Shown here: one piece after another, positions 23,959 to 35,310 of the stretch
Layout of the letters: each line of letters opens with the position of its first letter
Numbering within the stretch: position 1 is the first letter of the stretch
DNA from: Labia minor
Lineage: Eukaryota > Arthropoda > Insecta > Dermaptera > Spongiphoridae
DNA: 64,000 bases
Reading direction: 5' to 3'
Assembly (NCBI GenBank): GCA_963082975.1
Contig: OY720347.1
Span: 45,645,155 to 45,709,154 of the forward strand
Position numbers and translations under genes: made by a program
The notes under the pieces: generated by a model
The model's database searches: none
What the model saw: only the letters and a program-made list of their open reading frames with translations
Told to the model about the DNA's origin: nothing

Positions 23959-25081
23959 TAAACTGCCCCATAAAAATGTAACGCACCTGGAAAATTTCAA
24001 TTTTTTCCCCTTCGTTCTTATTTTTATACTTTAAATCTTATTTATATTAAAAATTTATCTAAATACTGATAATTTGTAATAGCTTTATAAAGAAAATATC
24101 AATTTGATGCAATGAAATTAAATCTATTCAAAATGAATCAAATCAAACATCAAATTACAAAAGTTTCAAATACCATTTTTATTAAATTTTATTGCTTTTG
24201 AATTAAATATATCTCATTTACGATTGAAATTCTTTATAGAATACATCGTTTAGGTTGTAATAATTAAAAAAGAAATGATTACACCAGAACAAGTGGCTCG
24301 AGCGTTATCATTGGTGGATGATGGAAAAAGTAAACGGTATGTGGCTCGCACTTTAGGTTTGCAAGAATCCACGGTCCGTAGAGCTATCAAAAGATATCGA
24401 GAGACTGGTAGTTGTTCCAGAAGACAAGGATCAGGCCGCCCGAGAACAACAACACCGATTGATGACCGATTTATTGTCATAAATTCGTTGCGCAATCGCA
24501 ACGCAACTGCTCCAGAGATCGCTCAGACCCTCCGTTAAGTGAGAAATGTTTCTATAAGTGCTTATACAGTTAGAAGATGATTAGCTCAGGCAAATTTACA
24601 TCCCAGAAAACCATCGACAGGACCATTGCTCTCTGTGGAACACCGAAGAGCCCGCCTTGCCTTTGCGGCGCATAAAAAGAAAAATTAGCCCACCTACCAC
24701 CTTGCTGGAGCTAAGAATTGCTTTGGTTGAAACTTGGGAAGAAATATCACAGGAGGTGGTGGCAAACTTAATCAAGAGTATGACAAGAAGATTAGAGGAA
24801 GAAATAAGAGCAAGAGGGGGGGGGGGAATACTCGATATTAAAAGTTTTAATTTTTAAAAAAAAAAATTGAAAAATATTAATTGTTGTTTCTTCCAAAAAT
24901 GTATTTTTTTAATAAATTTATTTTTTAATTTAAATAATGTTATTTTCTTTATAAAGCTATTACAAATTATCAGTATTTAGATAAATTTTAATATAAATAT
25001 GATTTAAAGTAAAAAAAAAAAAAACGAAGGGGAAAAAATTGAAATTTTCCAGGTGCGTCACTTTTTTTGCGGGGCAGTGTA
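23959..25081 (+). mobile_element. Tc1-type transposon, long inverted repeats, catalytic core deleted
   Basis: Both ends are inverted repeats of about 140 bp (23959 to about 24100 and about 24938 to 25081), starting (A/C)ACTGCCCC and sharing GGAAAATTTCAATTTTTTCC. From 24275 the frame MITPEQVARALSLVDDGKSK continues through a helix-turn-helix typical of Tc1 transposases, with GSGRPR between the two DNA-binding subdomains, to a stop at 24536. It then runs on, broken, to HRRARLAFA. After a deletion of the DDE catalytic core, the C-terminal end appears at about 24725-24830 (WEEISQEVVANLIKSM, RRLEEEIRARGGG). It is non-autonomous. Confidence 0.85.
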
Positions 25082-25084
25082 TAT

Positions 25085-25364
25085 CAGTGGTAGCCACACT
25101 TGGTGATAGTTGTTAGAGCCATATTGAAAAGGTGGGTGAGTTGGGATAGATCGGATACATTTTACATCAAAGTTTGCAGAAATAACTAAATTTTAAATTT
25201 CCTTTAAATAATTATATGTAAATAAATAAGTGTCATGACGTAGCCTTTTTCCAGTTACATATATGTAAATTCTAAATTGTTATAACTTTAAATTTTTTAA
25301 TTGAACCACAATAAACTCAAAAAGAGCCACATGTGGCCCGTGAGCCACGGTTTGGCAACCTTTG
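25085..25364. mobile_element. Short hAT-like MITE
   Basis: Left end CAGTGGTAGCCACACTTGG. The right end, read inward, is CAAAGGTTGCCAAACCGTGG, followed by GCTC(A)CGGGCCACATGTGGC. These are imperfect inverted repeats of hAT character. The flanking 8-mers match only partly. The left end abuts the Tc1 element. Confidence 0.55.
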
Positions 25365-26754
25365 GTATGTAAATATTTGTATATTTGATAAATTAAACCG
25401 CTCTAAGGATTTTTCTGAAATTCATACAATAGATAATATTTATAAAGAAAAATCGATCTGGTTTCAGCCTCGGAAAAATCATCTTAGTTAGTTTTTTCTT
25501 AATTTAAAATAGTAAATTTAAATGACGTCAGTAACTACGTCAGACAGCTCTCTCTTCCTTAAATACAAAATATTATAAATAAAATAAAATTAAAAATATT
25601 TATTTTAATAATATTTTGTAATCTAATTGCAATATATATTAAGATATATCCACAGGACATACTTTTCTGTCTTTTTCAGTGCATTAATACGTTCTTTTAA
25701 ATTGTAATAAATTTAATAATTTATAGCTTTCATAATATTAAGTAAATATAATAAATAAATCAATAACATTTACATATATTAATGCAAAATTGGTTTTTAT
25801 TAAATATATGGTAGATATATTAACATTTATTTATTTATATGAATAATCAATAATAATAATAATACCTTGTTAATTAAATTCATATGTTATAATAATTATT
25901 TACTATTCTCATTTTAATCTCTATATAAATCAGAATTATATTTACTTATATTTATTTTCTATAAATAACTCTTCATAATATTTAAATTTCATAATATCAT
26001 AAAAATATAATACATACCTAAACAATATATAAAAATAATATAATTTGATTTATAAGTATGTATACTTCAAACATTTTTTATTTTCATCTATAAATATAAA
26101 ATAAAATAATAATTATAAATGAATTTTCATATTTTAAATAATAAATAATATACTTTGTACGTGTTTTTATGCCTGAGATCTATGAGATAAGAGGGTGTAT
26201 TTCACCATTAAATAATTGAATCTTTTAATTAGAAGAAAGTTTGCTTGACTTGCGCGATCTTATATATTTTTTCCTCCGGCGGTTTCTAAAATTAGGCCAA
26301 CAAGTTCGATGTCCGCTTGAATTTACTAATGATATTATGATCAACTCTAAATCAAGGAAGGGGAGTATTAAATGAAAATTACTCTTATTTGTAGACAAAC
26401 ATTCTCAACACATTCGAAATAGATTTAAATAGGATTGACATTGATAAGATAATTGTCTGTTACAGATCCCTAACCGAATCCCCCATTTCTATTCGTCACT
26501 GTATTTCTGTCGCCTGACGACAAACAACATTATGTCTCAAATTTCACTGACGATCAGATTATTTGTTAGTGATGAGTTACATTTTTCACGAGTGGGTTAC
26601 AATTTAAACCTATCACTTATTATTTGTTTTATAATATTTTCTGAGTCGTGTGCGAGAGTCCAGACAGAGCGGACGCATTTGGTTAAGCAATAACTAACCT
26701 CAGATATCGACCTCTGACCTTGAAATAGAAAAAGTAAGTGATTACAACGATTAA
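25365..26754. other. Unassigned stretch
   Basis: AT-rich to about 26160. From 26260 to 26740 base composition is more balanced and the sequence looks unique, but no frame or splice structure is supported. Confidence 0.4.
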
Positions 26755-28060
26755 AGTGGAGGAAATTAAAGATAAATTTTATGAGGAATTAGAAACCATA
26801 ATAGATCAGATTCCAAATTATAATAGTAATATTAGGTGATTTTAATGCCAAAATTGGGAAAGAGGAAATATTTCGACCATATATAGGAAAAGAGAGCCTC
26901 CATGAAACAAGTAACGACATTAGGGTTAGGGTAATAAGTTTTGCAACCACAAAAGATTTAATAATAAAAAGCACTTTTTTTTAAGTATAGAGATATTCAT
27001 AAGGGTACATGGAGCTCACCAGTCGGAAAAACATGTAATCAAATTGATCATGTACTGGTATAGAGCAAGCGGGATTCAGATCAGGCTTTTCGACAAACGA
27101 CAACCTACATGTTATAAATCAGTTAATCGAAAACTCTATAGAATATCAAATGAAATTTTACTTGGCATTTTTGGATTATACAAAAGCGTTTGATTCTGTC
27201 TATCAAGGAAATATCTTTAAGGCATTGATTATCATTACATTGAAATAATTAAAAACATATTTAGGGATTGTAAGGCCAGAATCTTTTTGGATGAATCGGG
27301 ACCTTTCTTCCCTATAAGAAGAAGAGTGAGACAAGGGGGCCCACTCTCGCCTATATTATTCAATTGTGTGCTTGAAGAAATATGTTCAAACAACTAAAAT
27401 GGAAGAAAGTGGGAGTAAAACTAAATGGAAAGAATCTAAACCTTCTAAGATTTGCTGATGATGTTGTTTTGATTGGAACGACCAAAGATGAAATCACAAA
27501 AATGATTTTACAGTTAAACGAACAAAGTTTAAAGATTGGGCTAAAGTTAAATTATCAAAAATCAGTGATTATATCAAATGGAGAACTAACCAATATTAAA
27601 ATTGAACAAAATGGGCCTTCCATTTTATGCAAAAAAGAAACAATTTATCTTGGACAGTCTATTGGGTTTGATGATAGAAGAGGTCATGAAATAAATCGTA
27701 GAATCGGCTTATGCTGGAAGAAATTTTGGTCATTAAAGGATATTTTAAAAAACAATAACATAAACATCAATTCAAAAATAAGTGTCCTAACATTACTAGG
27801 ACTACAGGGTTTGAATGGCAAAGAATTGCCAAACAGAGAAGAGTTTGGAAACAAATAGGAGAGGCCTATGCCCGCAAGGGCCTGGTTCCACCTAAGTAAA
27901 AAAAATTTTAAAAAAATGTAAATATTATTATTTTAGTTTCTGATTTTGTAATTAGTTGTTATAGAAATGAATAATGATTGTAAATAAATTGTATGTAAAT
28001 CTATATATAATGTAAGTCTGCCATTAAAAAAGTCTATAAATAAATAAATAAATAAATATT
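26755..28060 (+). pseudogene. RTE-like LINE, endonuclease and reverse transcriptase, broken
   Basis: A non-LTR retrotransposon remnant. First comes an APE-type endonuclease piece (LGDFNAKIGKE at about 26830, then GTWSSPVGKTCNQIDHVLV ending at 27060). A deletion joins this to the reverse transcriptase: QAGFRSGFSTND, LAFLDYTKAFDSVY, VRQGGPLSPILFN, then, after a frameshift near 27380, LLRFADDVVLIGTT (catalytic FADD), LKLNYQKS and TIYLGQSIG. A second deletion leads to the C-terminal WKQIGEAYARKGLVPPK and a stop at about 27890. The 3' end has an (AAAT)n tail at 28034-28056. The longest intact piece, 27382-27858, cannot work alone. Assignment to RTE rests on the GEAY end and is tentative. Confidence 0.85.
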
Positions 28061-28140
28061 TTCTATTTATTTCATTTGTATATTTATTTAAGAATTATGA
28101 AGTTTGAAAATTTCTTTTGTCGATATTTCTAAACATTTTT

Positions 28141-28718
28141 ACTATCTTGCCAGAGATAGTGTTGCGATCATAAAAATTTTCGATGTCGAGATTTTGATGT
28201 TTTTATACGTTTTGAAGGTCCCTGAGTCATTTTCCCTAAGGATGAGAAAAATGTCTGTCTCTCTGTGTGTGTATGTATACAAGATTACGAAATAACTGTT
28301 TGAGCTAGAAGAATGAAATTTGGGATACGGGCATTATTTAAATTCGCACTTTTCTATCAACTTTTCAGAAATGTAGCTCATCTGGAAGAGGGTCATTACC
28401 TACCACGTTTTCATTTTTTTCCTCTAAACTGTCCGTAAAAAAATAAAGATATATGTTTGATAGTTTTTCCACATGGTTAAAAATTGTATAAAACTTCTAT
28501 ATATAGAATTTCAGCTTGATTGAATCTCGCTGAAAGTACCGGATTAATTTTTAATCATGCGTCAGCAAGTGACATGGTGCCATTAACAAAGAGCCAGACA
28601 GACGCTGGTTTAATAAATATATTATTTATTAATTTTAATTTATAATTAATTAAATTTAAATATAATATATGTTAATTAATTCAATTCGAATTTGCGAGAT
28701 ACTCGAGGGGAGACACTC
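28141..28718 (+). mobile_element. HINE-1 copy D, uninterrupted reference copy
   Basis: The only copy with both ends and no insertion. The 5' subterminal repeat ACTATCTTGC is at 28141 (ACTATCTCGC in other copies), followed by a mini-palindrome CCAGAGATAGT. A (GT)n run lies near 28262-28272, and an AT-rich module at about 28610-28670. The 3' repeat GCGAGATACT leads into the degenerate hairpin ending GGAGACACTC at 28718. No protein. Length 578 bp. Confidence 0.8.
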
Positions 28719-28719
28719 C

Positions 28720-29045
28720 ATATTTTTTAATTGCCATATTAATTGCCAATTGGTCTGTTTTGATGAAACAGAGAGAACTAGGCTCAACGACTTAGGACAA
28801 AATATATTCACGTTTTTTGAAAAAAGAAGAAACAAATTTAATGACTTTAACGGAAGATGAATAACTAATGATATCTAGAAAAGACAATTCAAAGAGACTG
28901 GACAAAAATAGATAGTTCGACCTAGTGCCCTTATTATAAAGACAGATAAAATAAAGAATACCTACTATGAAGTGCCCAAAACACGCAATGTACTCTTGGA
29001 GGGACTCAAGGACAAAATAAAAGGCATAAACGACGGAATCAGATA
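28720..29045 (+). pseudogene. Decayed coding sequence of unknown family
   Basis: One reading frame makes sense across three in-frame stops: QLVCFDETERTRLNDLGQ, then FFEKRRNKFNDFNGR, stop, and later RPSALIIKTDKIKNTYYEVP and LLEGLKDKIKGINDGIR. The charged, unbiased composition in an AT-rich setting suggests a former gene or retroelement gag-like frame. I do not recognise the family. It starts right after the 3' hairpin of HINE-1 copy D. Confidence 0.4.
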
Positions 29046-30054
29046 ATCATTGTAGAATGAAAATTATTCATATTATTTTTTCAATCTTTAGTACAAAAAT
29101 TATTCACATCAATATTCTTTAATTCTCCAAGTAAAGAACTAATTAAATCATATAATAAATTAAGATGTTATTGAAGAATTTATAAATTTAAGAATTTATT
29201 TTAGAAAGAAATTATGAAAATGAAAAAAAAATTTAAAGAGAAATGATTTAGCATACTATTAATTTTTGGAATTAATTAGTTAATAAAATATGTTATTAAA
29301 AATGTATGGTATCAAGAGCAATTCAGTGGTAAATGCTGAACAATGCAATTTGAGGGTTCAATTTTCACCAAGTTCACAAAAATTTATATATTATAATATT
29401 TATTTAATATAATACACTAAAACATTGTTTTGCGTTATTAAATGCGTTCAAAAAAACGTCATGCAAATCGAAATATATTTTAAATAAAGAATTGATAAAA
29501 GTAGAAAAACGTCGCACAAATCAAATTTCTAGAAATTTTAAATTTTATTATCTTTGAATTTATTATTTTATTATTACCCCAAGTGTAGATTATAAAAAAT
29601 GAATGTGTGTTAACTGGCTAAAATAAACTTAAATCACGTTGACCACACTAAAAAAAATTGTTAACAGACATGGGTTAAGTTAATTTTAGATAAATTTAAT
29701 CGTTTTCTGTAGGAAATTTCCTCATATCAAATATCTCACTCACATATTCTGCTACTTGAAATATGAATATTTGATTAATTAATTAGTTGAATTTTATATA
29801 TCAGTTATACCAGGAAAGCAAAAAGTTAACAGATCGGTGAAAGAGAATAAATTGTTTGTATTGCAAGTAAAATTGATCTGATAATCCAAATGAGAAAGAT
29901 ATTAATGATTAAATTACTTTTTCCAAAATATATTATTCATAAAAAAAATGTAAAATATACAGGAAATAAGAATATTAATAAATTTTAGAGTTATTACGTT
30001 ATTAGAATAATGAAATAAATAAATAAAATTTATTTTCATTTAATTTACTTTACA
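29046..30054. other. AT-rich stretch with one tRNA-like segment
   Basis: At about 29315-29375 a segment has an A-box-like TTCAGTGGTAAATGC and a B-box-like GGGTTCAATTTTC, perhaps a decayed tRNA-derived SINE head. The rest shows nothing. Confidence 0.35.
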
Positions 30055-30695
30055 AACTCTTCTTGACAAATTTGATCTATTGGCCCAAAAACTAAATATG
30101 GAAATCTCTCTTAATAAAACAAAATGTCTAACAATCTCAAAGCATAATATAAAATGTGAAATAAAACTAAATGGTATCCCGATAGAACTTGTCGCATAAT
30201 TCAATTACCTGGGAATTGAAATAACTGCAAAACGAAATCTGAAGGAGAAAGTGTTGAATCAAGCAATAAAAGCATCCCAAATATCTAGGTGCCTTTACAA
30301 TACCTGAAACAACAAATATTTGTTAACAGAAGCCAAAACTCGTATGTATAAGACTGCCATACGACCACTGTTAACATATGCTGTAGAGACAAGGGCAGAA
30401 ACAACCGCCACTTAGCAAATTCTCCAAACAATCGAGATGACAATATTAAGAGCGATAGATGGAAAAACACTAAGGGATAAGATCCGGAACAAACATCTCC
30501 GACAAATAAGCGGGATACAAAAAATTGTAGAATGAACAAAAACCCGAAGAAGAGAATGGGACAACAATGTGGAGAGAATGCATGACGACCGTCTCGCCAG
30601 AATAACTAGATACATTCGTCCTCGAGGAGTACGCAGTCGAGGCCGACCTAAAAAACGTTGGAAGGATAGCCTTAAAATTACTCCTTCTTAAAAAA
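30055..30695 (+). pseudogene. LINE reverse transcriptase C-terminal remnant
   Basis: One frame is readable through several stops: LAQKLNMEISLNKTKCLTIS, FNYLGIEITAKRNLKEKV, RMYKTAIRPLLTYAVETRAE, ILQTIEMTILRAIDGKTLRD, TRRREWDNNVERM, then RGRPKKRWKDSLK, a stop and an A-rich tail at 30690. It is the thumb/C-terminal region of a non-LTR element of a different family from the one carried by the Helitrons. Minus-strand frames here are shadows. Confidence 0.8.
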
Positions 30696-30852
30696 AAATA
30701 AGTTGACCTGTGGCCAGGTCCGAACCGACCGACGGTTTGAAATAAATTAATTTCCAGCTACAGAAACAATTTCAAATAATTTTAATATATCTATTAATGT
30801 AATAAAAAACAGATATGGATATAACATAAATATTTTTAATTTTATTTTATTT

Positions 30853-32893
30853 TCTATATATATAAAGGAGACTGTTTGTATGTATGTATGTAATTCGTTT
30901 ACTTTTTTGCTGTCATAGTTTAATATGTTAAAATGTAAGTTATTTACATTTTAACATAAAATAGAAAATATATTATTTAAGGATTAAAGAATAAAAATAG
31001 AAAGTAAATTAGTGAATATTTTAAAAATTAGACAATTTGTGGAAATTGAAATAACTAAGAAATGAGAGGTGGAGGGGATGAGGAGAGAGGTGAGAGTGTG
31101 TGTGAGCGGGAGAGAGAGAGATTTAAAGTTTATATATAGTTCTCCGTGTTGTTCATTCAAGAGCCAGGCGTGGCCCACTGACTGGCGGACTCATTTTACA
31201 CAATGTATATAACTAGCAATCAAAGAATTATTATAAATTTTAACTTTTTATTTTAAATTCTAATATTCAAATATCATTTCAATTAAATAATTTATTCTAA
31301 AAGTTCTCATTTTAATTAATATAATAAAATATTTAAATCATATTTAACTTAAATTATTTTTTATTTATTCTTTCCATATTTGAATAGGTACTTCTTTTAT
31401 TTTAAGGGAGGGAATTAACTATGATCTAAAAAAATTAATAAATGAACTTAATAATAAAAAATCAAATAAATCCATTAATTTAAATTAATACTATTAATGA
31501 ATGTATATATTGTTAATTTATCTTTAGTTTTATCAATACTTTTATACCGTTAATTTTTATAAATTAATTTTTATAAATTGTCTCAAGTCTCTAACTTTGC
31601 ATTTTCTCTAATTTTATTATAATTAAAAATATTCAATAAAAATCAAACAATGAAATTAAAATATCGAAATGAAATGATCAAGAAATATTATACTCTATTA
31701 TAACATATACAATACTTATAAACTATAGGCGGAGGAAATATTAGACGATATCATTGCGGGTTCATGCCAAATCGATCAACATTAATTAAGATATTTTCAT
31801 TATGACAGATATTAAAAAAACCGCGAATTCAATATCTCTGTTCACTAATTATTTGTAGACTTTAGTAAAACCTACGCATGACTCAATAGATCCGGATAAA
31901 CTTTTTCAAATTTTGATCTTAAAATTTATCTTGAAGGTAGTAAAGAAAGAGTAAGATGTGGAAATCAATTGTAAAATATTAGGTGACCCAGACGACTTAA
32001 ATATAATAGGAGATTCGGCAATTGCAATTACAGATAGCGAGGAAAAATTAATCGAGGTAGGAAAAGAGATGAGGTTTGAAATTAATAATGATAAATAAAT
32101 ATATTTAGAAACAAACAGGAGCAGTATTAACATACAAAATGTAGAATTTGAATATGTAGAAAAATTGAATGTAATCACGAAGGATAATAATATTTGAGAA
32201 GAATTGAAATCGAAGTTGCAATCGGAAAACGCCTGTTATCATGCAGTAAAGAGGCTTATCTCATCAAAATTATTATAAAAGGGAATGAAAATTAAAATAT
32301 ATAAAACAATTATTTTGTCTGTTGTATTATATGAGTGTTAGACATGGTCTATGATCTTTGGAGGTGAGAGTGGATTCAGAGAATAGGATTCTCCCCAGCA
32401 TTTATGGGCCAAAGAAAGATGAGTACATCAGGGAATGACGTACGAGAGATGGAACAGAGGCTCAGGATAAGGACACTTGGAGAAATGGGGTTGTAGCTGC
32501 CAAGAACTTTCGAGTACCGTTGAGCCACGCATGGTCTATGACCCTGGGAGATGAGAGTAGATTCAGATTATTCTTTCCAGCATTTATTGGCCAAAGAAAG
32601 ATGAGGACACCGGGGACACTTGGAGAAATGTGGTTGTAGCTGCCAAGAACTTTCGAGTAGATAGATATAACATATTCAATAATAATATATATAATTAATT
32701 TACTAAATAAATTAAAATATATTTTAAATAATCACACAATAAGAAATGAATGTTTTATGTTATACATTGTTTGAAACAAAATGGATGAAAACCTTTTACT
32801 ACTTTCAACCAAATACTATGTACCACTCGGGGGTACAGGGGGCGGAGCCCCCGTCTAGATGTGAAGAGCGACGAAGGAGCTCTGAGCAGCTAG
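30853..32893 (+). mobile_element. Helitron with LINE fragment, in HINE-2
   Basis: It starts TCTATATATATAAAGGAGAC and ends in the hairpin GGGGGC-GGA-GCCCCC, a degenerate second hairpin, and CTAG at 32890-32893 before a T. Comparison with 47411-48037 gives the empty site (to within one base on the left, where an expected A is missing). A segment from about 31230 to the end matches 8949-10636. A second, partly duplicated LINE tail piece lies at 32525-32650. No Rep/helicase frame. Confidence 0.8.
31735..32650 (+). pseudogene. LINE reverse transcriptase fragment, longest Helitron-borne copy
   Basis: It includes catalytic-domain pieces absent from the other copies: CGFMPNRSTLIKIFSL, VDFSKTYDSIDPDKLFQ after a frameshift, LGDPDDLNIIGDSAIAITDS (position of the YADD box, here degenerate), then INIQNVEFEYVEKL, NACYHAVKRLISSKLL, IKIYKTIILSVVLYEC and a decayed tail. 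Many stops and shifts. Confidence 0.75.
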
Positions 32894-33387
32894 TAATATA
32901 TATGTAAGACAAGGTTCTGACGTCATGAAGGGCTGGATGACGTCATATAATTTTAAATTAAGAAAAAACTAATAAAGATGATTTTTCTCGAGGATAAAAC
33001 CAATACAAAGTGCATGATTCATGGTGATATTTAAAAAAATCTCCTCATATGAAATTTGGTGTGAAAATAACCCTTCCCTTCCTATCGTCGATCGCTAATA
33101 CTACCACTTCCTGTTTCCGGATTTGCACCAAAAGTTGAACAATTCATCTACTGATACATTAAGTAAATATACCAAATTTTTTTAAAATCGGTTGAGCCGT
33201 TCAGGCTGTACACATCTATACGGACAGACAGACGGACAGACGGACGGACAGACATCATGCTAAAAATACTTTTTTCTGTTTAGAAAATGCATGATTCGTG
33301 GAGATATGTAAAAAACTCCACATGTGAAATTTGGTGTGAAAACAATACCTCCCTTACTATCGTCGGTCGGTAAAAATTGGAAAAAAA

Positions 33388-33731
33388 CAGCGAGATTCAA
33401 TCAAGCTGAAATTCTATATATAGCTGTTTTATACAATTTTTAATCATGTGGTAAAACTATCAAACATATATCTTTATTTTTACGCTCACTTTAGAGGAAA
33501 AAAAAAATAAAAACGGGGTAGGTAATGACCCTCTGCCAAAAGCTAGATTTCTCAAAAGTTGACACAACAAAATTTCATTATTCTAGCTCAACCGTTTTTG
33601 CATAATCTTGTATACATACACACATACACACACAGACTTTTTCTTAACCTTAATGAAAATGACTCAGGAACCTTCAAAACGTATACAAACATAAAAATCT
33701 CGACTTCGAATACTATCTGTCGCGAGATAAT
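33388..33731 (-). mobile_element. HINE-1 copy E, 3'-truncated
   Basis: Minus-strand HINE-1 with the 5' subterminal repeat at 33722-33731 (GCGAGATAAT on plus), (CA)n at about 33617-33633, and truncation at 33388 in the block CAGCGAGATTCAATCAAGCT. It lies within 15 bp of the 5' end of HINE-2 copy 1. Confidence 0.75.
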
Positions 33732-34194
33732 AAAAAAGATATTCATAAATATTTTTTTTTTATAAAATATTTTTGAGATTGTAGTGTTTAAATATAATCG
33801 TAATATAATAATAAAGAATAATAATGATTAGGTCCAATTCCTTTTTCCCTTAAAAACCCATTGCAATTTATCAATATCTATATCCAATAATATATATATA
33901 TTGAATGCATTGCAGAGAAAATACTAATATTTAGAGGCCATAAATGAAAAGACCCCTTATTCATTTTCCGGTTTCTTTAGTATTGCTGCCAACTTTTTCC
34001 CTATTAAACATTTTGAAAAACAAAAGTATATATAAGATATCTTTGTTTTCAAGTATTTATTTTTTAATATCAGCTTACTCACGCTTCCAAATTAAAAGGC
34101 AAATAAAAAAAATATATCCTTTATTAAGAAAGAGATAATAAGTCATTTGTATTTATATTTACAATTAATTTGTATAAATTTCCAAATTCTTTTT
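33732..34194. other. AT-rich spacer
   Basis: No repeats or genes recognised. The frame at 33944-34138 has no family features. Confidence 0.35.
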
Positions 34195-35310
34195 TTTTCT
34201 CTATTTATTTCTATGTTGCTCTCCTCCATCCAATTTCTATCATCTCCTTCCAATTCCATATACCTTTATATTGTTAACTTAACCATTCCTACCGGCTGTA
34301 TCCTAGTAATCAAACTTCCAGCCCAGTGGTCGAAATTGATTTTGGGTATCGTGCCAAAAAGATGTTTCTGTTCAAACCAATATTTTGGCGTGTCATAAAA
34401 TAAAAGTATTATTGTAGTATTGAAATATCAGAAATTAAAATGTACTTATTCGTTTTTATATTTTATTCAAAACTCCTATATATGTCAAAAAAAAATATTA
34501 AGAACTAACTAAACAATAAAAAATAATATATCAAAAATTAAACAATAAAAGTTTACTTCAATTAGAAAGAAACACTATATTTTCTACAGTTGCCCAGTAT
34601 GAGATCTTTTTGGTATAAATTGTGACGCTAAGTGGTCTATATTGGGTATGTAATATTACATGTATTCTATTTCTGGTTTTGGTTAAAATTACATTCATTT
34701 GAGAAAATAAGAATTCGCAAAAATAAGTTGAAGGAAATACTGTTAATGATGAGAACTGATTTGGAATCGTCATTTATGGTGAACGTAAGATTACTTCGCG
34801 CGGAGAAATTTTTAAACATGTGTAGTGCAGCGAAATTTTTTTATAACGCGTGCCAGCAAAATTTCGAAGCGTGCCACGTAATTGCGATCACTGTTCTAGC
34901 CATCTTTCATCACTCGTCTTTTAAGTTCCTTCCTAGTCTGTCCATCGCAACCTTTTTGATTTTATGATTCTAGCTACAGTAGGTCTGGAGATGCTTAGAG
35001 GTAATACAATTCCTCGTTATGAAATCTCCGTTATTCCACTGTAATCTCATCTTTCTTTGTCCCATAAATGCTGTGAAGAACCCTATAATTTCAAATACTT
35101 TAAATCTACTCTTGTCTCCAAGATCATAGACCACGCCTCACATTCATATAATACAGCTGTCTAAATAATTTTTTTATATTATTATTTGATTAACTCATTC
35201 CCTTGGATATTAATTTTAAAGAAATAAGCCCATTTAGCGCTATTCGATTACAACCTTAATTTAAATTCTTCTCGAATATTATTATCTTTCGTAATTATAG
35301 TACCTTAGTA
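34195..35310 (-). pseudogene. LINE remnant, split by a hAT element
   Basis: On the minus strand, from 35310 down, the readable blocks are DNNIREEFK, a broken AKWAYF block, AVLYECEAWSMILETRVDLKY, then IARIIKSKRLRWTD and a block ending DERWLE at the hAT target site. It resumes below 34323 with IWNWKEMIEIGWRRAT-like residues. It is related to the fragment at 17108-17550. Confidence 0.65.
34324..34893. mobile_element. hAT-type non-autonomous element with target duplication
   Basis: Ends CAGTGGTCGAAATT and, read inward from the right, CAGTGATCGCAATT, with GTGCCA further in on both sides. The flanking 8-mers are TTCCAGCC (34316-34323) and TTCTAGCC (34894-34901), seven of eight identical, which is diagnostic for hAT. 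The frame at 34632-34967 crosses the right end and is not a gene. Length 570 bp. Confidence 0.85.

Larger units (their letters stand above)
30702..33374 (-). mobile_element. HINE-2 copy 1, split by a Helitron
   Basis: Minus-strand element whose two parts (30702-30852 and 32894-33374) flank a Helitron. The 5' subterminal repeat is at 33361-33371 (CGTCGGTCGGT on plus). The 3' partner is ACCGACCGACG at about 30726, next to a perfect hairpin GACCTG-TGGC-CAGGTC at 30705-30720. A (GACGGACA)n microsatellite lies at about 33221-33255. The uninterrupted copy is at 47411-48037. It sits at the A-tail of the LINE at 30055. Confidence 0.8.
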
